A stretch of DNA of 64,000 bases, taken from Ascidia mentula (taxonomy: Eukaryota > Chordata > Ascidiacea > Phlebobranchia > Ascidiidae). This document shows, one piece after another, positions 12,701-23,363 of the stretch (positions are counted from its first letter, which is position 1; each line of letters begins with the position of its first letter). The position numbers were made by a program, and so were the translations under genes. The stretch covers positions 12,467,001-12,531,000 of the forward strand of contig OX387204.1 of assembly GCA_947561715.1 (NCBI GenBank). The letters are read 5' to 3'. The notes beneath the pieces were generated by a model. The model made no database searches. It had not been told where the DNA came from and saw nothing but the letters and a program-made list of their open reading frames with translations.

Positions 12701-15220
12701 GCTTAACCAAAATATAACCCAACCTGTATCAGTATAAAGCCAAAAGCTCCAGCCATGCCAATGTAATACCAAGCAGTACCAAAGTCACCACGGGGAATGA
12801 AGAACGCACCCACAGTGATGCCAACCAACACAAGAAACTTGATCAACCAAAATCTGCACACAAAGAGTAAAAAGTTAAAACCTGATGGCAAAAGTTAGAG
12901 AAAATTGAAAACATTGACTTTGACCAGGAATGCACAACCTTTATTACACCATCAGCTGCTCATGAGTCTAACCGATAACTACACATTAACTTGCCTGGAA
13001 GTGTAATAAAATGTTATGTTTTGCATTTTTTTTCTCACAGGACTTAATTTTGTTTCATAACAAAAGACTGACCAATTTCATACATGAAATATCCAGTTAA
13101 AATACCTTGTTTTAACAACAAATGGCAACCAATAAAAATGTTCTATAAGGCATGTGTGTGGTTTTGCACCCCAGACTTAGAACATTATATGGTACAAAAT
13201 CATTATAATTAGTGACATGAATTTTCCATAATTTTTTAGATGTGATTAAATTTAAAACAGTGTTTAGTTTTACCTTATCTTCATAATCAAGAAATCAGAA
13301 TCCTTGAACAGGAAATACCACATGTTTGTTTAGTTAATTATAAATCCCACATCCTAATAAACAATTGCTGCTATTTTCAATCACATACCCATTATGAATT
13401 TTGGCTCTTGGGTCTTTACTGTTCTTCACACAAATCATCAACATTGCAAAAAGGAAAAAGAAACCGGCCATTCCAAAACACACTCTGTGAAGAGAAGATA
13501 TTCTAATATTTGTTTACATAATATATTATTCTACTTAAGGTTCACATAAACAATCAAGCTAAAAGTGAAATAAACTTTGGTTTCATTGTGCATTTATCAA
13601 TAATATATGGGTTTTGTAATTCAGGTTAACATGCAGAAATTGTGTGCAAGGAACATTTTCTAGTATTGTGTAGCTACTGGCAGTGTGAACACAATAAAAA
13701 ACAATGCACATTGAAGCTGTCAGTGATTACGTAGTCTTCCTGTTCAATGTTTGTATGTGTGACATCAGCACACAGTATTTATGCATGCTGTGTTGCTGAG
13801 ATGTAAGTTTGATTAGTGGTAATGACACCAGTTTATTCATGTGACATATTTATATATAGATATAATGGTTGCTGAGATCACCTGTACACAGCTAGGTAGC
13901 CAGCTAGAGTGTCACAATCAACCAAACCACCAACTGGAATACTTCCGCCTGTGCAGAATGTTGGAATCTGAAAATATACTCTGTGATGACATTTGAAAAT
14001 CAGCTCTGTAATTTTATACCTATTGGAAAATGCATGACAAATATTTGCTTTACGAATTATGATGCTAAGAACTGTTTAATTTATGACCCAAAGTGATGAT
14101 GGAAATTAACACGGTCGGAACACATAAAACTATGTCTCTCTTAGCTGACATTGAACAAGGGTGTTTATATTCCATTTGTGAGGGGGAAGTAGAAACCACA
14201 AATGATGATTCACTTTAATTGAATATTCACATTGCAATCTCATCCCAAAGGGCAGTTTATGTCTTGCTTCGATAAATTTCAAAAGAATAGACTGGGAGTG
14301 GCATTTTGTGTGGGTTCCAGCTTTAAACTCATGGTTTCAGAAAGATAAAATTTGACCTAATTTACACACTCCTACTTCTTGGTTTTAATTTTTTTCAGTG
14401 GAAATTTTACATGAATTTTACCTTCTTCAACTTTTCCTCTAGCCCAGGGGCAAGCATGATCGAAGCCACAACAGTTCCCACGAAGAGAAATAGAGCGTAA
14501 ACAATACGGGAAGAAGTGGAGTTCTTGCATGAGGGACAAGACTTGCAACATAAACCACAAGCTGCCGAGCCACAACAACAAGCCAGCTGCAGAAAATTTG
14601 TATATAAATTTATGTTGTTTTCTGCACAAAGCAGAAGGTATACTGTACTGAATAACAGTTTTGCGAAAAATAAATTGATATTTTAACGATAAATGTTACC
14701 AATTGTTATGTCAATTACCTTCTTCAGCAATACAGGTGCTACATTAAAAATGATATTTCAAAGACCCTTGATTCAATTCTTGTCGAGAAATGTTAATCAA
14801 TAAAACATTGCAAGAATTAAACTCTTACAAAGTCTTTTTTCCATGCAGCATTGCATCAAAAGGTTCATTAGTTACAGGACTAATAAATCAATACTATGTA
14901 GAAAGCAAAGGCTTGCACTCCCCGAGCTGAATTATCAAAGTTGGTCACTCCCTAAGTCAAAAGTATTGAAACCCAAACAGCAGGTTATTGACAAACTGAG
15001 AGCAGACAATGTATTGTGGGGAGGACCAAGTTGGATAATATAATGAAGAAAAACACCAGAGGTGCTATGCACCACAATATTAGGAGGGCCATGCTGCGCA
15101 AAAAAACACTACTTGTTTATTTTCTTTACTGGAGGGTTAGAAATGAAAGCCAATTTGTATTTTATAGCCGGCTTGTTTGCTTACCTGGCTCAGTGAGCAT
15201 ACACCAAGGACAGAACCCAT
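9704..15220 (-). CDS. SERINC: Serine incorporator (SERINC family multipass membrane protein)
   Basis: Twelve coding exons: 15220-15185, 14586-14422, 13967-13882, 13484-13389, 12853-12724, 12392-12225, 11994-11901, 11723-11599, 11364-11240, 10940-10856, 10742-10600 and 9842-9704. Phases close to an open frame of 463 residues, near the usual 450-470. The start [12 protein letters not shown] and the Cys-rich run [15 protein letters not shown] are SERINC signatures. So are [69 protein letters not shown] and the C-terminus [20 protein letters not shown]. About ten hydrophobic helices are visible. The family is an old eukaryotic one of endomembrane and plasma-membrane proteins, some members of which scramble lipids and restrict retroviruses in mammals. 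The exon 8 end (donor after AAT at 11599) was chosen because it keeps phase with exon 9. Confidence 0.93.
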
Positions 15221-16484
15221 TGCTTGATTTTTTCAGAACAAAGAATATTTTTATATACGTTGCCTACTTTTCAACCTAAAAAAAAAACGAAAAAGAGAAA
15301 GGACATTAATTAGCATAATCTGTACAGTTTAGTAACATAGGGGCATAAACATTTTTAAGCCACAAAAATATGAGAGAAAAAGCGCCGTGGCAGAGCAAGA
15401 ACGAACACACACTATAAAATGTGAAGTTGTGCTAAGCAAAACACTGGAAGAGCTCAAGGCAATGAACGTTTGCAATCTTTTTCTGGTATGAGACAAAGCA
15501 AAATAGGGAAACTGCAGATACGCTTAACACTTCCCTTTGGGATTTGCCGAATATGTAAACCACTACATTGCACATTATTATTTCTACACTAAAGTGTTTC
15601 AAAAACGTTAAAATGCCAAATTTCTGTTGAGTGACAACGTGGTTTAATTATAATAACCTTGCTTGGCATTAGCACAGGCCAAGCAGAAATGTGTTAAAAC
15701 CACCGTACTTTGCGCTAAAGAAAAAAAGCATTAAAAAACATAACATGGTATAACAACAATGACCAATATCATAATAAGTGATGATAATAATATTTGAATT
15801 AATCAATAGAGTGTTTGGTTATATGCATTGAAGAAAAAAACATAATGTTGGTACAATAGGCATTAAAGCTTAATCCTAGCTTTAGCCATTACCAGAGGCA
15901 GCAGCATTGTTTGTGTATCAGCAATCAAACACCAGAACCTTTTCTACAAGCCCTAAAATAATTTAAGTTTTATTTATGTAATAATGGCAAAATTAGTCCA
16001 TGACTATGGGAACTTTAATACACCATACAAAAGTGTTAGTGCAAAAATACTGAATGTTTTCATTGGGTCGACAACAATTAGCAATACTTATTCAAATAAA
16101 AGGCTGACTAGCTACTATGATGCAAAGTGGTTTAATTTATAGCTGTCATAACAACCTAATAATGGATTTGGTAACCATAATTTTCAACAGAATAGCAACC
16201 ATTGGGTGCAAAAATTTGGGTAAAAAATTTTTCTTTGATTACCATGTTAAAAGCACTTTTATGAACGTTGAAAATGGGTGTAAAAGTAAAAACAAAAAGT
16301 TTATGTTCACACAAAATCCTATTTTGAATGCTGCTTATGTCACAAAGCCCTTATTTTGCAAAAACGCTTTGAAACATTAAAAATATACTGCATTGGTTTT
16401 ACAATATATATTCAACAACAATGCAGGCAGTGTCTCAATTTACAAGAAAATCATCAGCATCTTGAGCAATGCTGTGCCAGCATG
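15221..16484. other. Spacer between SERINC start and phosphatase stop
   Basis: No gene is supported. Both neighbours are on the minus strand, so this 1.26-kb stretch should hold the phosphatase 3' UTR and the SERINC promoter and 5' UTR. The plus-strand frames at 15016-15279 and 16117-16380 have no recognisable content. Confidence 0.5.
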
Positions 16485-19400
16485 TCACGATGTTGCTGAC
16501 TCATCAAGGTTAGAATTGTCAAGTCCTTCGTGGTCTTCTTCGTTAACTGAGTCTTGCTCATCAAAGTCATCCTCATAAATAGGTTTTGCAAGGCCCTCTT
16601 TGTATACACGCAAAATTGCCTCGCACACAAACTTGAATTGGCCAGGTGTTTGAATCATCATAGCTCGCTGGTCACGCATCGCACGAGCAATCTCAACTGG
16701 GTATACAGGCTGGCCAGCTTCAATTAGACACATGGCAGTTTCCATGGTTATCAGCACACCAGTTCTACCAATTCCAGCACTGCAGTGCACAATACAAGGC
16801 AGTTTCATTCCTACACGGTTTTGTCGCACGCGCAGGACAAAATCAAGAAAATCACTGGAATCGTCTGGCACACCATGGTCTGGCCAGGCAATGTACTGCA
16901 TTTGCCTTATGTCTCTAACTTTAGTGTTGTCATCAATACTTCCACTGCCATCCTCATCAAGCTGATACAGTTTGAAATCCCGAAAAGCAAACGAGTGTGT
17001 AACTTCTTCTGAAACTGATTCAATCACCCAGGGACCAAATTGAACAGTTTCACCTTTGTCAGGCCAATACTGGTGGCATTTAGGTCGACCACGCTCGGTA
17101 ACAGTGGTGAGCATCACTATTAGTGAGGCTGTCTGCTCCCAAACCATTGTCCAAAAGTCTAAAGAAGTGTTAGGAAGAGGACCTTGACTGGCAACATAGC
17201 GGTTGGTCCAATTGTTGCCAGGTATATGCATGTTCACGTAATTTGCATTGATATAATCAGTGCCTCCAGTGTCTAGCAAAACCCGCGTGTTGTCATATGG
17301 TGCAATGTCACGGTATCTGTTTTTCGGGATATTCTGGGGCAACCTTGCATCGTGCATAGTGGCACCTGGTTTCTTTCTGTACAGCTGGTCAAACATTGCC
17401 AGAATCTCACCACTGTCTAGCATATCTGCCAGCCACTGCATTGACTTATCTAAAAGGGCACCTTCATCGTCAGTGGTAGCAAAGCTTTCTACATGCGACA
17501 CTTCTTCGCTTCCATTCAGTTGTAAATGATTGTTTTCATCATGTGACACATTGTTTGGCACAATGGGTCGCACTAAAAGTACAAGTTGCCGAGAGTGATG
17601 TTCTCTTGTGGATCGAATAAAACGGACGACTTGCTCATGTGTGTGGGTTGAAACATCACGTCCGTTGATCTGCAACACCTGGTCACCTTCATTCAGGTGT
17701 GGGGTGCTAAGTGAAGCAGGTGAATTCGGCGCAACTTTTGAAACAACTATAGGCATATTTTGATCAGCACCTCCCTTCACATTAAACCCGTACCATCCTT
17801 CACTATTGGGTTTAACACGCACGACTAGCAAGTCATCAGGAAGCCCATTGAATTGTGCACCACCAGCTTGATGGGGAAATGGAACTTGGGAGTTATTAGA
17901 AACCACATATGATTTGTCAGTTTTGGATGTGAGCACACTGCTACATTCACTGTCGGCTGTTGTGATTGCTGACAACTCACTGGCAGCAATATCGTCATTG
18001 TCACCCACAGCATCTGCTCTTACATGCATTTGGCGGTATGATGCTGCTAAAGCCGGATCTGGTGAGTGGTATTGAATTGGAATTTGCACAGGCGAAGGAA
18101 GATGCTCAATTTCACTACCATCAGGAGTATCATTTGTGAAAAAATCATTGTCTTTAGGGGCAGTACCACCGGCAAGGGCCTGTTGTTGGCGCAGCATTTC
18201 CAACATTTCTTCATCAGTAAGTTGTGGGCCTCCAATACCATACGACATTGATGGGGGAGCACTCAACCGACGTGGTGCCTTTTCATCTGATTTACTGTCG
18301 CCATTACAGGACACAGTCAAATTGTCTTTTGATTTTGCAGAACCAGCACGAGGCCGCAGGTATTTTTGATGATTCTGGGAATCATTTAAACTGTCATCAC
18401 CATCCTTTAACTTCCCTCTTCCTCCCAAGGTTAGAAACCCGAACAAGTGTTTGTCAGTTTTGCCATCAGCTGACTGATTGTGTTGGCTGTCATTGGATTG
18501 TTGCTGGTGTAAACAAGAACTGTTCATGCAACGATCGAGGCGGTAAAATGAGTGAAAATCAACACAACTCTTCCACAGTCGTTTGCAGGCACGATAGCTA
18601 TCCATATGAAAGCTAAAAACTGGTTCGAATTGCCCAAGATCCCTTTTGCCATCAGACTTTAACTGAATGTAGAACTGTTTCCGTTTAAAAGAAATCTTCA
18701 CAATGGAAGACCATCGGAACTCATCTTTTCTAAAACCATTTTGATACAAAACCACTCCAAACGAAGTTACACCAACATCTAAATCCTCTTCATCATTGTC
18801 TTTTGCATGATGTATTTCTACTCCATACAAGTCCATCTTTTGGGCTTTCTTGATGAAGTGGTTTTCAGCTTGAGCAGGTGAAAGACCTTTGTGCATTTTA
18901 TGCAAGCGGATGATTTCCTTTTCAAATTCCTCAGTTTGATTGGCAATAAACTTAAATTCTGATACATAGTTGTTTTTATGTTCTTCTGCATTGTAGTCCC
19001 CTAACTCTGACTGCACAGCAAGTGAAGCCATCATAGCTGCCGTTGAAGATGGACACTGTAAGCGTCTCTCTAAAAGGTCTAATTTCAACTGTAAAAAGAG
19101 TTGAAATCTAGTAAACTCATCCTTCATCGAAGACACATCATTTGCGTAAAACTTTACACGGAAGAACAAAATATGTGGGTAGCCACGCTTAAACTGTTTT
19201 CTAATCGACTTAGTTGGATCCAACCACCTCATAGTGTCTGGCACATCTGAAGGGAATTGAAGACCAAAAAACTTTACTTCCGAAACACGGAGATGTTGAA
19301 ACAACAGGTCGAGCAAAACCTGCCCGCGGTCTCGCTTGTTGATTTTGAACACCACCTCTGTGTGGTCCAACAACACAACCGAAATATTCACTGAAGACTG

Positions 19401-19532
19401 CTTTTTTTCTCTGGCAGCTTCAGTTGCCCTAACATTGTATGTTCCAGAACCAGTGAGCAGATTCCTTGAAACAGCAGGGCTTGCATCTTTGGTGTGGTTC
19501 ATTTTATTAACGTGTTTGCTTTCCAGCCTCAT
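16485..19532 (-). CDS. PTPN3/4: FERM-PDZ protein tyrosine phosphatase (PTPN3/PTPN4 type), single exon
   Basis: One uninterrupted frame of 1015 residues. Domains: FERM at about 47-330 (LLDLLFQHL, FGLQFP, LDPTKSIRKQ, LRVKFY-like strand), a basic/Ser-rich adaptor region at about 345-460, PDZ at about 567-657 (GWYGFNVKGG, GDQVLQINGRDV) and PTP at about 700-980. All catalytic parts are intact: the phosphotyrosine loop NRYRD (739-743), the WPD loop (883-885), the signature HCSAGIGRTG with nucleophile Cys917 and Arg923, and the Q-loop QTPGQFKF (961 on). It should be an active cytoplasmic, membrane-associated tyrosine phosphatase. Human PTPN3 and PTPN4 are about 910-930 residues; the excess here lies in the linkers and the acidic C-tail. 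Met1 has an upstream in-frame stop seven codons away; Met11 is an alternative start. Vertebrate orthologues have many introns, so the lack of introns is notable. PTPN3 and PTPN4 cannot be told apart by eye. Confidence 0.93.
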   Translation of the reverse strand: MRLESKHVNKMNHTKDASPAVSRNLLTGSGTYNVRATEAAREKKQSSVNISVVLLDHTEVVFKINKRDRGQVLLDLLFQHLRVSEVKFFGLQFPSDVPDTMRWLDPTKSIRKQFKRGYPHILFFRVKFYANDVSSMKDEFTRFQLFLQLKLDLLERRLQCPSSTAAMMASLAVQSELGDYNAEEHKNNYVSEFKFIANQTEEFEKEIIRLHKMHKGLSPAQAENHFIKKAQKMDLYGVEIHHAKDNDEEDLDVGVTSFGVVLYQNGFRKDEFRWSSIVKISFKRKQFYIQLKSDGKRDLGQFEPVFSFHMDSYRACKRLWKSCVDFHSFYRLDRCMNSSCLHQQQSNDSQHNQSADGKTDKHLFGFLTLGGRGKLKDGDDSLNDSQNHQKYLRPRAGSAKSKDNLTVSCNGDSKSDEKAPRRLSAPPSMSYGIGGPQLTDEEMLEMLRQQQALAGGTAPKDNDFFTNDTPDGSEIEHLPSPVQIPIQYHSPDPALAASYRQMHVRADAVGDNDDIAASELSAITTADSECSSVLTSKTDKSYVVSNNSQVPFPHQAGGAQFNGLPDDLLVVRVKPNSEGWYGFNVKGGADQNMPIVVSKVAPNSPASLSTPHLNEGDQVLQINGRDVSTHTHEQVVRFIRSTREHHSRQLVLLVRPIVPNNVSHDENNHLQLNGSEEVSHVESFATTDDEGALLDKSMQWLADMLDSGEILAMFDQLYRKKPGATMHDARLPQNIPKNRYRDIAPYDNTRVLLDTGGTDYINANYVNMHIPGNNWTNRYVASQGPLPNTSLDFWTMVWEQTASLIVMLTTVTERGRPKCHQYWPDKGETVQFGPWVIESVSEEVTHSFAFRDFKLYQLDEDGSGSIDDNTKVRDIRQMQYIAWPDHGVPDDSSDFLDFVLRVRQNRVGMKLPCIVHCSAGIGRTGVLITMETAMCLIEAGQPVYPVEIARAMRDQRAMMIQTPGQFKFVCEAILRVYKEGLAKPIYEDDFDEQDSVNEEDHEGLDNSNLDESATS

Positions 19533-20260
19533 TAACTTGATAATACATCAAAATGATCTCAAACGAGCCTATGTTTGGGGCAACCAGCAAAATACATATA
19601 TGCTGTAGACAAAAATTACATTAAAATAGAGTGAACAAAAATAATTTAATAAATTCAACAATTGAAAAATATTTTATTTTCTAACAAGAGAAGATTCTAA
19701 TTAAATTACTACATGTTAAATGTTAATAACCAGCCTTTATTTTATTGTGTTGGATATGCCTATTTTAACCAAAAAAGCAACAATACAAAAAGAAATTAAG
19801 TTGAACAGTTTATATGAAATCAAAATTGAAAAGTTGATTTTTGTGCGGAGGATTTTGTTTCGGCGATCGTCAATTGCGCGGACGATCGCAACGTTTTTTT
19901 CTGTATCTCATTTATAATGCACGGATTATCGGTAAATTTTCGCAAAAGTGCACAGAGGATTCACGACATTTTTTCAAATCTGGCATGAAATACAAACAAG
20001 CAAACAACATAGTGTATAATCAAACTACACAAGATTCACTCGTTTTTTTGAAATACGGTCTGATATCAACATTTTGCAGTGGATCGCACAAGTTATGTTA
20101 CAAGGCATTAAATAAAGTCAGTGTTTTTTTCCTAACATTCAAGCAACCGAATTTGAATTGAAATATATACCAAAATGTATTTAAAACAGTATTACACAAA
20201 TTTATATCAATTTTCGCAGATATGCAAGTTTATTTTGTTCCTTGGGAGCTATTTGTATAT
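19533..20260. other. Spacer between phosphatase start and the tandem array
   Basis: AT-rich sequence with no supported gene. It should hold the phosphatase promoter. Homology to the array units begins abruptly at about 20261, so this is single-copy flank. The plus-strand frames 19720-19917 and 19841-20161 look like chance. Confidence 0.5.
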
Positions 20261-21118
20261 AAAATCTACTATAATAAACACAAGAAATAAAATAGGAATT
20301 GATGAAACCATAAAGAATATCGAATCAGGCGCCCCTTAAAAAAGCGGTAAAGGTACAAACAAAACTTTCTTCCATTACTTGAATGCTTACACTTATTATA
20401 ATTGTATCTCACATGATACAATCTAACCAACTACTAACCAGGAAACGTCTACACAACCTTACGTGTACTTCGATTGCAAAGACAAATAACAGTTTCCATA
20501 GAAATCGTACGTGAGTGGTTGCGCAAATCTTGTCTTGTTGTTTCCCATTCCTCCAAAAATTTTCTTGAATGGAAACAGGACAGTTTCGTAACCTATTCTG
20601 AAATAAATCACTATTTTCTTAACTCTTTTTAAATAAACATATTTAAAATGTGTATTAATTAGGTTCACGTTTTTTGCAATAGAAATTAAATTCCAAGATG
20701 ATTAAATTTTAATTTCGCCATTTCAGTACATTGTGTGCCGATCAGAAAATGTGCATTATTTGGTTGTTCAATATGTCAGCAAAATTACCTTTACCTTACG
20801 AAAGCACACTCTTCTGATATCATCTCTTTGTGCCACTCTGGGAAAAACGCAAACTGTTGACGGTTAGTTCTAGATAGTACCGGGCCGGATTTGATTGATA
20901 AACATGCGGATCCGGGTAGCATCTCTATTAACATATCCTAGTGAAGTGGCAGATATTGTCCTAATCAATTTAAGCAACATTGCCATGTCATGATAAGACA
21001 TTGTATTTATTTTACTGTCCGTCATTGAGAAATGTTGTGTCTTTTGAGGCAGTATATATAAGTAGCACACCTAGCCTACTTATATAATTTATATAGACCA
21101 ATTCATTTGATCCCCATT

Positions 21119-21204
21119 GTAAGTTCTCCTTTAATGGTGCTTTCAAAGAATGTAAGTTCTCTTTTAGAGAGAATGTAAGTTCTCCTTTAATGGTGCTTTC
21201 AAAG
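21119..21204. repeat. Short local direct repeat in unit 1 spacer
   Basis: A 30-bp word beginning GTAAGTTCTCCTTTAATGGT occurs at 21119-21148 and again at 21175-21204, with a partial third copy at about 21152-21166. Other units have one diverged copy (for example near 28855), so this is a unit-1-specific expansion. Confidence 0.7.
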
Positions 21205-21916
21205 TACGGCTAATGTTTTTAATGCATTCTTTGATAAAGCATTGCAGCCTAAATTAGCTACGTTTTCCCGACAATTTGGTCCTGGGTAGGTTAAACTCAC
21301 GCGACCTTCACATTTACGTACTGGAGATCTACCACCGTTAATCAGACATCCAGACAATAAACTGAACCAGCGGTCGCAAACCTTAAGCATACAAAAAGTC
21401 AACTAAACACTTCAGAAACGAAACGAACTATAGATGCCACGAAACTTAAGTGGGAAATACTTTGATTCTTTAATTCACTTGAAAACAAAATTTCCACCAC
21501 TATACGATTTTAGCAAACTTGCAAAACCAACAGTACACCAAATAGTCTAAAATGTGTTCTGTTTACATGAGCTTACGTCACATGGGGCCATATTAGAAGT
21601 TGGATGGCTTGCTGTTTTAAACAAGTAAAGAAACTATTTGTTTCTTAAAATGAGAAAAGCCCGTTTATCAAAAGCAGACTACGAAACAGAATATGAAAAC
21701 AAAGCTAGACATTGCTTTGCAAATTCCATTGTCCTAAATTACAGTCGTTGAACTGTTTCGATACCAAAGTGCGAAAAACATTTGACACATTTTAAGAAGG
21801 TGTTTTTTACTAACACGTATATACTGACAACCGTGTATCTACGAATACGAAATGTAACTGGAAACTTTCTGCCAATCAGGTCAAATTTAGACCCAGTTGC
21901 CCATTACTGACGCTTA

Positions 21917-22897
21917 GGGGAGGCCGGGGATAGCTCGGACGGTTTTGGGAAAATTGCTCATATTTTTTTTAAATTATGAACCACATTCTTGAATTTTATT
22001 TTGTTGTAACTAGTAAAGCATTACTCAAAAAACAAAAGGTTTTCGTTCGTTTTAGCTCACTAAAAATGTTTATTCAGCCCATTTTTTAAACAGGTCTCAA
22101 ATGTCCGAAGTCACCCCGGTACCGGGGTAACATCGGACGTGACTGGGGATATCTCGGACAGCAAGTTTTAACAGACGTTTTTTTTGTTTATTTAACAAAT
22201 AACTGAAATCAAACTTGGCGCAATATCAGCATTGGGGCATTAGCGCATAAAATATCATTAAAGCTTTCAGGAATCGGGGCGTGGCCACTTATCGTTTCGA
22301 CCTTTCCACACGTTCATGTTTTGGGTAACTCGTGTACTTTTAACGGTAGCACAGATATTATAGATTTTAGAGTCAACAAACGATTTTTTATCTTTGGGGG
22401 TTTTTCTTACTGCCAAAATTCAATCATTTCATCCAGCCTCTGTTTATTCTCTGCTATGACCGATAATTTTTCATAAAACTCAAAAATTATTGCCTTCCCG
22501 CGATTTTTTGACATGATGTCCGAAGTATCCCCGACCACGTGACGACATAGAAATTCTTAAACTATGGCCGTATTTTTAAAGGTTATACAAAATCATCATT
22601 GGCCTATCGAAGAATACATATTTGATCATGCAATCAACCCAAAATTACTGCATTTTGATTAACTGTGACAGATATATAACCTTCCACATACAAATTGAAC
22701 AACTTGGTTTCACTGATAAATTGACTTTTTCGATTATAATTTGTTAAGCAGAGATGATTTAATTCCAAAGATCCTGTTAACGTTTGATGGAGACATAAAG
22801 CTTTTGTATAAGTGTCTTAACAAAACCTAATTGTGACGTAAAATACCTGGTCCGTGTCCGAGGTATCCCCCTGTCCGAGGTATCCCCGGTCTCCCCC
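21917..22897. mobile_element. Non-autonomous DNA transposon (MITE-like), 981 bp
   Basis: It is present only in unit 1. Units 2-5 read straight through the empty site (for example near 29590, GACGCTTATTACTTTGC). The ends are terminal inverted repeats of about 24 bp (GGGGAGGCCGGGGATAGCTC against GGGGAGACCGGGGATACCTC read from the other end). Flanks are TA/TA, or TTA/CTA as a 3-bp reading, so a Tc1/mariner-like or Harbinger-like source are both possible. It has no transposase frame. Inside, a motif close to GGGGATANCTCGGAC recurs in both orientations, seven times in all. Confidence 0.85.
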
Positions 22898-23363
22898 TAC
22901 TTTGCAACAGTCGTATGGGGCTGTTTCGAAACTGTATTCTGTGTATTGTTTTTCAGGAAATCGCTTTTATCTATGTTTTAAATTTGAAAAGTCACAACCA
23001 AATGTATTACCTGAATCATAATGTGCACACAAACCGAAAATTGTTGTAAAAAAACGTGTAAAACGGGTTTTCTGAAAAAAAATGGACGGATAATTTCTTC
23101 TCATAGCCTACAAGCTGCTCATGCAAATTGAAGCAAGTCATTTAAATTTAAACGACCACATTGCCGTCTGGAAAACTGTAGGAAATTAGCAGCAATTTTA
23201 AAACCGATTTTTTATTTCAACTTTATTACAAAATCTTGCACATGCGTTGTTTTTAACACACATTACCATCAGCTTTCTTTTGACTGTACAACATGATAAG
23301 GAATATGTTAATTTTGCGATATGTGTTCTGGTAACGTTGCAAATTTCTTTTACGAACAATTGT

